This document shows positions 24,977-35,400 of a stretch of 39,759 nucleotides of DNA, piece after piece; within the stretch, counting starts at the first letter, position 1, and each line of letters starts with the position of its first letter. The stretch is from assembly GCA_027018935.1 (NCBI GenBank), contig JALUXZ010000208.1, positions 1 through 39,759 of the forward strand, read 5' to 3'. Source of the DNA: Mariprofundaceae bacterium. GTDB lineage: Bacteria > Pseudomonadota > Zetaproteobacteria > Mariprofundales > Mariprofundaceae. The notes beneath the pieces are model-generated. The model was not told the origin of the DNA, did no database searches, and saw only the letters and a list, made by a program, of their open reading frames with translations. A program made the translations under genes and the position numbers.

Positions 24977-26344
24977 ATGATTGCAGAACATCATCGTAAA
25001 ATCTTTGTACTGGATACCAACGTATTAATTCATGACCCGAATGCTTTGAGTCGCTTCGATGAGCATGATGTGGTCTTACCCATCGTGGTTGTCGAGGAAA
25101 TGGATAAGGTCAAACGCGGCGTTGATGAACTGGCTCGTAATGTGCGCGATGTGTCACGTTATTTGGATGAGTTAAGCGAACAAACAGAAGATTTATCCAA
25201 GGGCTGCTTGCTACCTGGAGGCGGGCGTTTATTTTTTGAAATGACGCACCATATCACCGATGTCTTGCCCGAATCCCTTAGCCGCAGCAGCAATGACAAT
25301 CGCATTATTGCTGTCACGATGATGCTAAAGAAAGAGAATACCAACAAAGAAGTCGTACTGGTTTCCAAAGACATCAACTTACGCATCAAAGCGAGGGCTT
25401 TGGGGCTGGCAACCGAAGATTATCGCTCTGATAAAGTTGTTGAGGATCTCGATATTCTCACCTCTGGTCAACTAACCCTTGATGATAAAACATGGGAGAC
25501 CATGAGTGAGAACCTAGAAGTCACGCCAACCGAGCATGGCAACAACTATCAGGTAACTTGGCCCGAAGCTATGACCCTACCGCATTTAAGCTCTTTTGTA
25601 CTTCTTCCAGGCGAGCATGAAATGGCATTGCGCTGCTTTACAGCGAATGAAAAAACCAGACGTGTCGATTTGCGTGATATTTATTCATACCGCTCCGACC
25701 GTCATGCCGTGTGGGGCGTTCAGGCTCGTAATTTAGAGCAAAATATGGCCATGAACCTATTGATGGATGCTGATTTGGATTTGGTCTCTCTTTTGGGTCT
25801 GGCAGGATCAGGAAAAACACTTCTCGCGCTAGCATGTGGGCTGCATCAAACATTGGATATGGGGTTATACGATCGTATTTTAGTCACCCGTGCCACTGTG
25901 CCTATGGGACAAGATATTGGTTATTTACCAGGCACTGAAAAAGAAAAACTTGGGCCTTGGATGGGGGCTATTACTGATAATTTATCTTTCTTGCTGGGCG
26001 AAGAAGCATCCGATATCAGCTCTGTTCTAGGGCAAAATCGCATTGAAATCGTAGCATTATCCTTTGCCCGTGGACGTACATTTTCACGTACTTGGTTGAT
26101 TGTTGATGAAGCACAAAACTTAACGCCGCATCAAATGAAAACAATCGTTACACGTATGGGTGAAGGCTCGAAAATCATTATTTTGGGTAATAATGCGCAA
26201 ATCGACACACCTTATTTAACAGCTCACACCAATGGTTTATCCATGGTAACACAGCGTTTTTCCGATTGGGAATGGGCGGGGCACATTGTGTTAAAGGCAA
26301 GTGAGCGTTCTCGGTTGGCAGCCCATGCCACACAGGTCTTATAA
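24977..26344 (+). CDS. phoH2: PIN-PhoH ATPase (YlaK/PhoH2 type)
   Basis: The 455-aa protein combines an N-terminal PIN ribonuclease domain (IFVLDTNVLIHDPNALSRFD with its metal Asp, then PIVVVEEMDKVK) with a C-terminal PhoH ATPase/helicase-like domain (LVSLLGLAGSGKTLLALACG as Walker A, then LIVDEAQNLTPHQMKTIVTR as Walker B). PhoH2-type proteins unwind and cut RNA. The usual length for this fusion is about 440-480 aa. I chose the ATG at 24977 with GGGAG 7 nt upstream. The ATG at 24944 has AAGGG directly against it, with no spacing. The stop lies 60 nt before the EAL-HDOD gene. Confidence 0.92.
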   Translation: MIAEHHRKIFVLDTNVLIHDPNALSRFDEHDVVLPIVVVEEMDKVKRGVDELARNVRDVSRYLDELSEQTEDLSKGCLLPGGGRLFFEMTHHITDVLPESLSRSSNDNRIIAVTMMLKKENTNKEVVLVSKDINLRIKARALGLATEDYRSDKVVEDLDILTSGQLTLDDKTWETMSENLEVTPTEHGNNYQVTWPEAMTLPHLSSFVLLPGEHEMALRCFTANEKTRRVDLRDIYSYRSDRHAVWGVQARNLEQNMAMNLLMDADLDLVSLLGLAGSGKTLLALACGLHQTLDMGLYDRILVTRATVPMGQDIGYLPGTEKEKLGPWMGAITDNLSFLLGEEASDISSVLGQNRIEIVALSFARGRTFSRTWLIVDEAQNLTPHQMKTIVTRMGEGSKIIILGNNAQIDTPYLTAHTNGLSMVTQRFSDWEWAGHIVLKASERSRLAAHATQVL

Positions 26345-26353
26345 CTGAATTGG

Positions 26354-26368
26354 TGGCATAAAATTTGC
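26354..26368 (+). promoter_or_regulatory. Sigma-54 (-24/-12) promoter for the EAL-HDOD gene
   Basis: TGGCAT-AAAAT-TTGC has the GG and GC pairs exactly 10 bp apart (GG 26355-26356, GC 26367-26368), as RpoN promoters require. The predicted start of transcription is near 26380. RpoN promoters need an activator; no enhancer site was identified. Confidence 0.6.
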
Positions 26369-26371
26369 GTG

Positions 26372-26402
26372 TTCCTCCACTATTAAGGATATAGTGGAGG
26401 AA
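26372..26402 (+). promoter_or_regulatory. 12-bp perfect hairpin covering the EAL-HDOD ribosome binding site
   Basis: TTCCTCCACTAT and ATAGTGGAGGAA pair over 12 bp around a 7-nt loop, and the right arm contains the ribosome binding site GGAGG just before ATG 26405. In a transcript coming from phoH the site would be buried. A transcript from the sigma-54 promoter would start inside the left arm and leave it free. Confidence 0.7.
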
Positions 26403-26404
26403 TC

Positions 26405-27616
26405 ATGCAGGATATTTTTATTGGTAGACAGGCAATTTTTGACCGTAATTACAACGTAACATCCTATGAGCTATTGTTTCGCCAAGGTACCAATACCAAC
26501 TTGCGAAATGATGACCATAAAACGGCTAAGGTGCTATCTAGTGCACTCATAGATCTCAGTCTGGATAAACTATCTGGTGGCAAAAAGGTACACATTAATG
26601 CATCCCCAACATTTATTTTAAGTGATTTAAACGAGCTCTTTCCACCTGCAAAGGTTGGCATTGAAATCTGCGATCCTACAACAATCAACGCCGACATTAT
26701 TGATGCGTGTAAATTACTAAAAGAAAAAGGCTACGAACTTACACTGGATGATATGACTTATACCCCAAGTTTAGAGCCATTGATTGCGCTCGTTGATATT
26801 ATCAAAATTGATATATCAAAAGCCGCAGATTTAACGTCCGAAGTGAGAAATTTACGGCAGCACAATGTGCAGCTACTCGCCACCAAAGTCGAAACTTATG
26901 CGGATTATGAAAAGGCTCAAAGTTTAGGGTTTAACTTTTTTCAAGGTTTTTTCTTTTGCAAACCTGAAATTGTACAGGGCAAAACTATGCCTGAGTCTAA
27001 AATAAATATTTTGCGCGCCTTACAGCAAGTATTAACTGCCAATGTCGTGGCTGATATTAACGATGTCATCAAACAAGATGTCAGCCTTTCATACCGCTTG
27101 TTGAAGTATATCAATTCCGCCGCCTTTGGCATGCAACGCGAAATCGAATCTATTGACCAAGCACTAGTATTACTGGGCTTAAACAATACGCGACGCTGGT
27201 TATCTTTATTATCACTGGCTTCATTGGGAGCAGCCAAACCTTTGGAGCTTATGCGCACATCCCTTTATCGCGGACACCTCTTAGAATCTATTGCTAAAGC
27301 TCTACATGAAGAAGAAACTGGCGATGACTTCTTGTTGGGTATGTTCTCCGTACTAGATGCTCTACTGGATCAACCTATGCAAGAAGCTATTCAAGACATG
27401 GCTTTACCAAAGCCTGTAAGAGATGCGTTGTTACGTGACGATGCAGAGATGTCTTATAAATTAAATGTTGTCCAGTCTTTGGAGAATGGCTCATGGGGTG
27501 ATGTTGCCCGTTGGGGCGAACAATACCGAGCCTTAAAAGTAACTGATCTCATGGCTTTGCATACCGAGGCATTGGCTTGGTCTGATACCCAAATCAATGC
27601 CATCCAAGGCGGATAA
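26405..27616 (+). CDS. EAL-HDOD protein (YuxH-like), probably a non-catalytic c-di-GMP signalling protein
   Basis: The 403-aa protein has an N-terminal EAL-type domain (residues about 3-190) and a C-terminal HDOD domain (about 200-400). The EAL motif reads ELL (TSYELLFRQG). The later landmarks are LTLDDMTYTP, IIKIDISKA, KVETYADYEKA and FFQGFFFCKP, with several catalytic acids replaced, so phosphodiesterase activity is doubtful. HDOD landmarks are DINDVIKQDVSLSYRLLKYI, NSAAFGM and IDQALVLLGLNNTRRWLSLL. Such proteins act as regulators of motility or surface behaviour. It lies behind phoH but has its own sigma-54-type promoter. Confidence 0.9.
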   Translation: MQDIFIGRQAIFDRNYNVTSYELLFRQGTNTNLRNDDHKTAKVLSSALIDLSLDKLSGGKKVHINASPTFILSDLNELFPPAKVGIEICDPTTINADIIDACKLLKEKGYELTLDDMTYTPSLEPLIALVDIIKIDISKAADLTSEVRNLRQHNVQLLATKVETYADYEKAQSLGFNFFQGFFFCKPEIVQGKTMPESKINILRALQQVLTANVVADINDVIKQDVSLSYRLLKYINSAAFGMQREIESIDQALVLLGLNNTRRWLSLLSLASLGAAKPLELMRTSLYRGHLLESIAKALHEEETGDDFLLGMFSVLDALLDQPMQEAIQDMALPKPVRDALLRDDAEMSYKLNVVQSLENGSWGDVARWGEQYRALKVTDLMALHTEALAWSDTQINAIQGG

Positions 27617-27629
27617 ACAGGCAACTCTC

Positions 27630-27763
27630 TGTTTCTATGAGTCCAAAATCACCAATACCTGCGTTAGCAACGCTCAGCAATAGCCCGTGCTATTACTTAC
27701 GCTTGCTGCCTTGGGGTTGGTTATTCTGAACCTCATATCCACTCATGTTAATCAGCACTTCCC
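27630..27763. mobile_element. GGAGGTGCTGAT-family MITE, degenerate copy
   Basis: The minus strand from 27763 (GGGAAGTGCTGATTAAC) matches the element at 39411-39551 through the AGTGGATATG, CAAGGCAGCAAGCG and TGATTTTGG blocks. The far terminal repeat is lost or strongly changed. It is non-coding and lies just after the EAL-HDOD stop. Confidence 0.6.
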
Positions 27764-27948
27764 TAAAGAAAAGCCTTGTAGAATTCATATTTTAAAGAAA
27801 TAACTGAAATTAATTTCAATAAACATCAATTTTATCAGCATGATACGAGTGAATATTTCGTCGGACAGTAGTATCTCGTTATATTCAAAAATGTAAAGGC
27901 TCCACGGTCTGCTTTGCTGAATCCTGTAATTGCACCAATATAAGTGTA
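27764..27948. other. AT-rich gap, no gene seen
   Basis: This stretch between two mobile elements has no credible reading frame, RNA gene or terminator that I can recognise. Confidence 0.35.
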
Positions 27949-28109
27949 GGGCACCTCGAAAAACCTCGCACGAGTTAAACGACGTTGATTTTCGCTCATA
28001 GCAAGGCGCAATAAAATGAGTCATAGCATCGTTATTGTCCATTTTATTCAACGCAGCTAGGGGTGAAAAGCACAAGTTTGGCGAAGTACCGAGGTTTTTC
28101 GAGGTGCCC
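27949..28109. mobile_element. 161-bp MITE with perfect 20-bp terminal inverted repeats
   Basis: The termini GGGCACCTCGAAAAACCTCG and its exact complement bound a 161-bp non-coding interior. The flanks are TGTA on both sides, a likely 4-bp target duplication. Interior arms AATAAAATG / CATTTTATT add further symmetry. This is the best-preserved copy. Confidence 0.9.
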
Positions 28110-28383
28110 TGTAGTAGCGCAATGATTGCTAGAATCATTCAAGCATGATCAGGGTTGCCTGAAAAGTTCTAAACAAGTCATGAACTCGTGCATTTTTTCG
28201 AGGCCCTTAAAAAAAATAGCTTTGAAATAAAAAACAACATACATGGACTTCTCAAGGAATTGTTTCAATTTTCTTCATACCCTTTAGAATTGAGCATTCT
28301 ATGAACACAAGCCTGTAGTTTTATTTTTCCACCATCATGGATATTTTAAAAATATATAGTATCAGAGTCCCTTTGTAGTACAT
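28110..28383. other. tRNA upstream region, no gene seen
   Basis: AT-rich sequence before tRNA-Arg; it should contain the tRNA promoter but no clear pair of boxes stands out. No coding signal is visible. Confidence 0.35.
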
Positions 28384-28460
28384 GCACCCTTAGCTCAGCT
28401 GGATAGAGCGTCGGCCTCCGAAGCCGAAGGCCAGTGGTTCGAATCCACTAGGGTGCACCA
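28384..28460 (+). tRNA. tRNA-Arg (anticodon CCG)
   Basis: A 77-nt cloverleaf: acceptor GCACCCT / AGGGTGC, D stem GCTC / GAGC, anticodon stem TCGGC / GCCGA with loop CTCCGAA (anticodon CCG, reads CGG), T stem AGTGG / CCACT with TTCGAAT, and an encoded CCA end. No integrase or attachment-site duplication is seen next to it. Confidence 0.97.
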
Positions 28461-28607
28461 TTTTTATCTTTAGGCTTTTAGGCACAATAACTAAATTCAT
28501 ATCTGTGCTGGAATTGTGTCCACTCTGTACCTATAAAAAAATGAGATGTGTTTTTTCAAGTTATAGAATGACCATTAGGCGATTTTAAAGCTCCAGAGTT
28601 ATCTATA
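28461..28607. other. Gap after the tRNA, no gene seen
   Basis: Short AT-rich stretch between the tRNA and the next 161-bp element; no feature recognised. Confidence 0.35.
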
Positions 28608-28768
28608 GGGCACCTCGAAAAAACTCGAAACTTCGCCAAACTTGTGCTTTTCACCCCTAGCTGCGTTGAGTAAAATGGGCAATAGCGATGCTATGACTCA
28701 TTTCATTGCGCCTTGCCATGAGTGAAAATCAGCATCGTTTGACTCGTGCGAGGTTTTTCGAGGTGCCC
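28608..28768. mobile_element. 161-bp MITE, second full copy, inverted
   Basis: Same length and interior as 27949-28109 but in the opposite orientation. The right terminal repeat is perfect and the left has one change (AAAAAACTCG). It is flanked by TATA on both sides, a 4-bp duplication. It lies 148 nt after tRNA-Arg. Confidence 0.9.
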
Positions 28769-28999
28769 TATATTAGGTACGATTCATTAGTTCAATGATT
28801 ATAAAATTACGCGAATTCAACTCTCAAGTGCAACTCTACCTGAATTCTATGGTGAGTTTATTCACCGTCTCTACAACTACAACCTATCATGAATTGAACT
28901 GCCGCTCATCATTCCTTTGAAAACAGGATTACCCTTCAATCCAGAAGGACACCCTTCTAACCCTTTTCCATGCCACGAGCTTCATAACAAAAATGTTCA
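28769..28999. other. Gap beyond the surface-protein gene, no gene seen
   Basis: Non-coding as far as I can tell; a terminator for the leftward unit would be expected here but none is obvious. Confidence 0.35.
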
Positions 29000-30256
29000 T
29001 TATTTTGGAATATCGAAATGTATTATCCTGAACGATTGCCAACGGGAAATGGTCAATTCCGAACCACTAGAATCCAAACTGGTGATTCGCCACTTTAGTT
29101 CTTTATCACTATGTTCTCTTAACCATGGTGGAGCCTGATAATAACCAACTCCACCCTTAATCACAGCTGACAGAACTACTTCATTTTCAGCCATAACATC
29201 AAGTTTTTCAAATGATGCTGAACTTAATGCAACCCAAGTAAAATTAATTTCCTTACTTGCTTCGACAGTCTTATCGGGCAACAAAAGTTCGGGGGAATTC
29301 TTTCCAGATGCTGCATTTTTCGATTCACCCACATAATACCTCAACATAGGCATGGGAAAACCTGCCGCGCCACCTGAAGCAACAGTACCTGTAACCGCAT
29401 TGGAATTACTCTCTTTATCCACTGTAGCTTCAACTCTAAATAGCAACTTATAATAGCCATCTGCCTGATGTGGTATTTTATCAACATCTGGACCTGGTAC
29501 AGTGACTTCACCCGTAGGAGGCAAGAATAAATCAAATCGATCCAATACTGTATAGCGTTTCTGCAGAGCTCTTTTTTCAATGGGAAGCGATGCCTCAGGT
29601 AATAAATCAAAAATAGTTGGTTCCTCGTCCCCTGGCGATACAACCTCCCACCTTCCTGTTAATCGTCCTGTACCAGTATAACGAACTTTTGCTACAACTT
29701 CAGGAGGCACCGAACCCTTTGGAATACTTACCACTGGACTATCAGACATAAATTTCATTTTTACATCTACCAATGAGAATGGAACCCGTGCACCACCTCC
29801 AGCCATGCGGCAAGTTACCACAGCATACGCTGTTGGATTGGAAAAATGGCGCACATAAAAAAACCTAGAGTCCTTACCTTGCTGTGCATCTTGATAAGCA
29901 CGGCGTGTTACCGAAGCAGGAATCGACATAATATCTGTAAAATTACTGTTCCCTGCCGTACCACTTGCTCTACCGATATTATTTCTCAAAGGTAAACGCC
30001 CAAACACTGTTCCTGCAACACATGGATCAACCACACCCACTGCCGTAGTCGTTACTGCACCACACCAAAAAGCCTCTACCGCATTTTGCCCCGCTGATAA
30101 GCCCTGAAATGTAAGGAAAACTGTACTGGGACTAGAGTGGCTGACATTCACGCCACTGGGATTCACCCCAGTAACAGCAGCTGCAAACTGTGTTCCAAGC
30201 ATCACATGAATCATTGCCATCAGGCTTAATATCACATATTTCATAAATCCTCTCAT
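29000..30256 (-). CDS. Exported protein of unknown function
   Basis: The 418-aa product starts MRGFMKYVILSLMAMIHVML and has a signal peptide likely cut after FAAA. The mature part is beta-rich: VTGVNPSGVNVSHSSPSTVF resembles a short Ig-like fold, FFYVRHFSNPTAYAVVTCRM carries a conserved-looking Cys, and NFTWVALSSASFEKLDVMAE looks like a second beta sandwich. I recognise no family. The ATG at 30256 follows AAGGGGTGGTG; the ATG at 30244 with GAGAGGA is also possible. It begins 14 nt after the barrel gene and is surely co-transcribed, so it may be a ligand, plug or cargo of that barrel. Confidence 0.75.
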   Translation of the reverse strand: MRGFMKYVILSLMAMIHVMLGTQFAAAVTGVNPSGVNVSHSSPSTVFLTFQGLSAGQNAVEAFWCGAVTTTAVGVVDPCVAGTVFGRLPLRNNIGRASGTAGNSNFTDIMSIPASVTRRAYQDAQQGKDSRFFYVRHFSNPTAYAVVTCRMAGGGARVPFSLVDVKMKFMSDSPVVSIPKGSVPPEVVAKVRYTGTGRLTGRWEVVSPGDEEPTIFDLLPEASLPIEKRALQKRYTVLDRFDLFLPPTGEVTVPGPDVDKIPHQADGYYKLLFRVEATVDKESNSNAVTGTVASGGAAGFPMPMLRYYVGESKNAASGKNSPELLLPDKTVEASKEINFTWVALSSASFEKLDVMAENEVVLSAVIKGGVGYYQAPPWLREHSDKELKWRITSLDSSGSELTISRWQSFRIIHFDIPK

Positions 30257-30270
30257 AATAACACCACCCC

Positions 30271-32367
30271 TTAAAATACGCTCAAGCTTATACCAGCAAG
30301 AATTTTCCAATCGCTAACATTTGAATTAAATCCAAAGACATTATCAACGGTTTCATTCATCTGTCGGTCATAACGTAAATATGCCTGCACTGGAATATAT
30401 TCTCCCCCAAAACTGGGCATACGGTATTGCCATGAAATTTGTGCATTCCCTGACAAACTCTGCGAAGTAGAGTTCTGTTGAGAATCAGAAATTCGATTCA
30501 AATCAATATTGCCGTTGACTGTCCAGTCATCTAAAAGTATCCAGTTAAGCCCAATGTTTCGGTGAAGCGTATAAGTGGTAATCGCCTGCTCCTGATCCAC
30601 CCCTTCATTGCGACTGAATCCAGCGTTAATAGACAAACCATCAAACATCTGAATTTGCGCATTGATTCCATGTAGAGTATTTATAAAATCAGCCAGTTCA
30701 CGCCCTAGTTGCCGATTATCCTGTCTAGACTGATTGTAATTGTATCCTAAGCTCCATTTCTCACTATTCCAATTGCTGGATAATCCAATTGCCGTGGTCA
30801 ACTGGTCGGGAAGATGACCCAATGAAAATCCCGATAATGGGTCTAAATCTGGGCGGTTACCTGCAAACTGATGAATATGACTATAATTTACATTCACAGA
30901 TGGCAGCAATGCAGCCAATACGCCTTCAGGGTTATTAGGTGCAAGCATATTCTTCAATGCAAGTGATGCATTAACTTGTGAGTTTTGTGTCTTGGTCGTC
31001 AAAATTGTGGCTAAATTTTCAAGGTTATCACGCCGTTCTTCAGTGGATGCTGTTAACGTTAAATCTCCCAACGTTCCAGTCAGGCTAAACATTCCACGTT
31101 CAAGGTCCGCTTGTGGAAATGAACCTATCGTCTTGAACAGAGGATCAATGCGCTCGAATTCATACGATAACGACAATGATAATGGTTTCCCAGACTCCAT
31201 ATTACCCTGATATGCATTATACATTAAGCGACCAAAATATGCCCTATCCGTAGTCTTATTTACGGCAACAACACCAAAACCTTGATCCAATGCCTGATCA
31301 TTTGGGTTCGTAAAGGTACTCTCCGCTACCTCTGTTTCAAGGCTAAACATGGATTCTGGTGTGCTCGTCAATACACGCACAGCCATCGCACGATTCTTTT
31401 CCGCATCAGTAATAGCTCCAACGTTGAACCCCAAGTCCGAGCGTCTAGAGGCATCCGAAAAATAACCCTCGACTTTCAGGGCTCCAGGTCTTTCAAACAA
31501 TTCAATACCACCACTGATGCCATAGGTGGTGTTATTGGACTTATTCAGCCCCAGAAAATCATCAAAACCGACAATAGCCGTTGAGTTCTGGGCTGTACCA
31601 GTTAGGGAAACCCTATCTGTAAACTGATATGAGGCAGTTATGCCTCGATTGGCAGCATTGGACATCACATACCGACTTCCCTGATACTGATAGTGTCCAA
31701 TGTATAGGCTACCACGACCCTTATTCAAAGAAATTAAATAATCACTTAAATCTACCTTTGGTGCATGCACACCCTTTTGCGCAAACCTTAGTGCTTCTTC
31801 ACGATAACTTGAACCAATCAAGTTAGCTCGAGCCTGTACAGATAAGTCATCACGTGCCGCATCAAGATTGATACCTCCCTGCCCTGTTAAATCATTGAAA
31901 GTACTTCGAGGCGGAGCTCCAGCATCCACCGAATGCCCTTCTCCAAGCTGGGATTTTACGGTTAAATTTAATTGTGGTGTAATTTCAAAACGATCAAAAC
32001 CTGACACCTTACGCACTCGGATTTGAACAGCACCTACTTCAGACCATTCATTATCATGAATAGAATATAACTTTATCGAACTTTCACCATATGGAAGATC
32101 AACAATGCTCGGCTGGAACACCAACTCATTTCCTGATCGTTTGAATAGTGCTGTGAGGTCTGCATTGCCGACAAATACGCGAATATCATCTGTTACAGTC
32201 ACGTTATTTAACTCAATGCTAACTTTCGCATCTTTATCCACCCATTGTCCAGCCATAATATTTGAACCTGTCACCTCTACAGCCTGCGAGAAGGCAGGCC
32301 ATCCCAGTAAAGCACCAAGCATGTAGATATAAATAAATGACATTGAAGAAAAGTGCCCACGTTGCAT
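30271..32367 (-). CDS. Outer-membrane beta-barrel protein with N-terminal Ig-like domain
   Basis: The 698-aa protein has a signal peptide (MSFIYIYMLGALLGWPAFSQA). A small beta domain follows (VEVTGSNIMAGQWVDKDAKV to VGAVQIRVRKV), then a long series of alternating amphipathic strands (YLISLNKGRGSLYIGHYQYQ, LSLSLSYEFERIDPLF, WSLGYNYNQSR). It ends in LAGISLSVF with the C-terminal Phe of outer-membrane barrels. I chose the ATG at 32367, which follows GGGAGGG. No TonB box or plug domain is recognisable, so it is not a clear TonB-dependent receptor. It heads the second transcription unit behind the shared palindrome. Confidence 0.82.
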   Translation of the reverse strand: MQRGHFSSMSFIYIYMLGALLGWPAFSQAVEVTGSNIMAGQWVDKDAKVSIELNNVTVTDDIRVFVGNADLTALFKRSGNELVFQPSIVDLPYGESSIKLYSIHDNEWSEVGAVQIRVRKVSGFDRFEITPQLNLTVKSQLGEGHSVDAGAPPRSTFNDLTGQGGINLDAARDDLSVQARANLIGSSYREEALRFAQKGVHAPKVDLSDYLISLNKGRGSLYIGHYQYQGSRYVMSNAANRGITASYQFTDRVSLTGTAQNSTAIVGFDDFLGLNKSNNTTYGISGGIELFERPGALKVEGYFSDASRRSDLGFNVGAITDAEKNRAMAVRVLTSTPESMFSLETEVAESTFTNPNDQALDQGFGVVAVNKTTDRAYFGRLMYNAYQGNMESGKPLSLSLSYEFERIDPLFKTIGSFPQADLERGMFSLTGTLGDLTLTASTEERRDNLENLATILTTKTQNSQVNASLALKNMLAPNNPEGVLAALLPSVNVNYSHIHQFAGNRPDLDPLSGFSLGHLPDQLTTAIGLSSNWNSEKWSLGYNYNQSRQDNRQLGRELADFINTLHGINAQIQMFDGLSINAGFSRNEGVDQEQAITTYTLHRNIGLNWILLDDWTVNGNIDLNRISDSQQNSTSQSLSGNAQISWQYRMPSFGGEYIPVQAYLRYDRQMNETVDNVFGFNSNVSDWKILAGISLSVF

Positions 32368-32445
32368 TTTTTCCCTCCCAGATACCACCATACACATAAG
32401 TCACAGATGATGAGGCGGGTAATATCGTGAAAAGTGAAATAATTT

Positions 32446-32469
32446 CATATACCCAGAATTGGGTATATG
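32446..32469 (-). promoter_or_regulatory. Operator palindrome, site 1
   Basis: Perfect arms CATATACCCA and TGGGTATATG around GAAT, 79 nt upstream of the barrel start codon. The 17-mer CCCAGAATTGGGTATAT is identical at 39273-39289. Position and symmetry suggest a binding site for a dimeric regulator. Confidence 0.65.
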
Positions 32470-32496
32470 CAAGATTAAAACTCGTACAGGCTCTAA

Positions 32497-35400
32497 CTAT
32501 TGTACGCCAACGAGCACAAATGGTGCCCAGAAAAAGGGATGTGCCCCGGAGACATGTCGTCCTTCGATATCAACAAACGAAGCCCTTAGCTTTTCACGCG
32601 CCTGCTTTAGTGCAAAAGATGATGAATGATGATCTGCCATATCAGCAAAAAAATCCTGCATCAAATGCTCTGTGCTGTATGTTTCCACAGACCAGTGAGA
32701 AACCAGAAGCCTTCTAGCCCCTGCATACATAAACGCTCGAGTTAGTCCAGCAAAGCCTTCACCATTTTGGGCACGTTCCACATCCCCAGAAGTGTTACAA
32801 GCTGAAAGAGCCACCAATTCACTATCTATATTTAGATTCAGAACCTCACTCATGGATAACAGTCCATCTTCACCTTTGCCTAACGAGCTATCCATACTCA
32901 AGGCAAGACTGGGCTCTGCCTCAGGCAGAGAAAAATCAGCACTCAACAAGCCGTGGGTTGCAAACAGAATAAAGCGACTATCTAAAAGGTTCGTTGCATA
33001 CAAAGTAGACTCTCTGGCTCGAGAACCAAAAAACAGTTCGTGCTTCCCGCCCAGAATATCCGCAATCGCCTTGGCTTCATGCTCGGTGTTTGGTAGCCGT
33101 TTCAAGCCCATCACGTTGTTGTCAGGCTTGCGTAACAGCGATCTTAACAACGGGCGCTGTTGCACATATATTTTCTGTTCGCGCTGCGAAACACCTTCAA
33201 AAAACACAGGATTGGCAAAAGCAGTGAGATTCTTGCCATAGCGATTTTTTTTCTTCCGTGTCTTTAACACATGCAAGGAAGAAAGGCTCGGCATATAGAT
33301 GATTGGCCACGGCACATAATCCAGATCAGCATACTCCTGAAACATGATGCCGTCTCTGGATCGGGACTGCTGACGTTGCTGCTCGAAATGCTTTTTCATT
33401 GCGGGAGTAAAATCCCTAATCAGCATTTCAAATGGCAATGTGTACAACGATCCATCACCCACAATATAAAGCAGTTTATTATTTTCCAACAACGGCTCTG
33501 CTGGCTTCAAAAGTGTCTGGTATGCCTTATAAAGCAATTTAGGCTTGAGACTCTGTAGGTTCTGCAAGCCATGTTCGCCACTTACACTACGTCGAAGCTG
33601 ATGCACCATTGCCGCAATCTTTGTCCTGCCAACAGGCAAAGGAAAAAGATGGAATGATTTCTGGGTAATCACGAACAACAAAGTCTCTTTCTCAAGCAGG
33701 GCATACACCATGACAGCATCACCCTGCCGCAAATCACCCTGAATTTGTCCTACGCTCACCGCTCTAGGGGAGCGCAAGTCCATCACATGATGGAATGATG
33801 TATTCACCATACGAACAGCTAACTTATACTTTCGCCCAGCAGCCTTTACCTGTTTCACCAATACCTTATGAGACTGTATATTACTGGCATTGTGATTTAC
33901 CGATGCTGCAAGCGCATAGCGCAGATTCTGCCAATGTAATTTAGCCTCGGACTCCCGTGCTAGAGCTTTTTGTAAATCTGGGTTACGCATGGCGTGCAAT
34001 GCATTTGTTTTTAGCATCAATTCAGAAAAGATGCGAGACTGATTTCGCGAGGCTACCTGTAAAAGTTGTTTGTCATATCCAGCATCTGGACTGGCTCGAT
34101 GCAGCTTTAGCAATAGCTCCATCATACCCTGATAAATCCAGCTATATTTGCCCATCATGCCGGATCGTTCCTCCTCAGTCAGACCATCACTATCAGCAAA
34201 TAACGCCTCCACAGCATCCATCGCCAGTTCGAAATATTCCACAGCTTGTTTATCACGCTGGTAATCAGCATATAGGCTTGCGAGATTGGCATATACCACA
34301 GCCTGCCGATCCGAGCGGGCAAAATGCCGGAGCGCATTGGCTGCCAACTCCAAATGCTCGATAGCTAGATCTTTCTTGCCCATATCCGTATAGACACGGG
34401 CAATATTATTGTGGGTTGCCGCTGTTTGTGGATGTAAATCCCCCAGCAATGGGCGCTGAATCGATAAGGCGCGCTGCATAGCAAGAACAGCCTCTCCATG
34501 TTTTCCCTGTTCATATCGCACACTGCCCAATGCATTCCAAACTGTCGCCAATTTCGGATGTTGCGTCCCAAGCAAGGATTCCAATCGATGGATAGTATCT
34601 TTATAAGCTCGTGCAGCAACATCCATCTCACCTTCAAGTTGATGAATATACCCCAGTTTTTGAATCAACCATGCAGCTTCAATTTCATGCTGCTGATCCT
34701 TCTGAATATCCAGTGCCTTTTTATAATTGTTTGCCGCAGTCGTATAATCATTGGTTTTAACCATCAAATCACCGAGCGCAGTGTATGCATTAGCAACTTC
34801 GACATGATGAGAGCCGAATTGCTTGATAGCATAGCCAAGCGATGATTCAGCTAGACTTTTCGCCTCCTTCAACACTCCTCTTTTCTGCAACAACTGTGAC
34901 AGATTATTCATGCTCGAAAGTGTAAAAGGATGTGATACACCTAGCCTTGAAGTACGAATCTTTAATGCTGTACGCAATAGCTTTTCTGCCTGATTATCAT
35001 CGCCTTGATTCAGAAGAAGCAGTGCAAAGTTATTCATACTGGTTGCCAGATCTGGGTGCTGCATACCCAGCTTCTCTTGCCGTACATGAATGGATTTCTG
35101 ATACCACAGTGCTGCTTCTTTTGACTGCCCCACTGCCATAAAGGCTGCGGCAATATTATTATAGGCTTCCGCTAATTCTGGGTATTGTGCTGATAGAGAA
35201 GATTCCCCCTGCTCAATAGCTTTGGACTCCAATTTTATCACATCTTGGAAGCGTCCCATTCGATAGAACCAGATTGCCTTATCATTTTTCAATATTAATG
35301 ATTGCAGTGGCTTCGCATGGTATTCCTGTAGATAGCGGAATGCATTGCCAAACCATGTCCATGCTTCAAGGTTATGTCCCAAGTAAGCATGGAGTATGGC

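Noticed and set aside
28384-28460. tRNA-Arg as the attachment site of a genomic island
   Set aside because: No integrase, no repeat of the tRNA 3' end elsewhere in the window, and neighbours are only MITEs.
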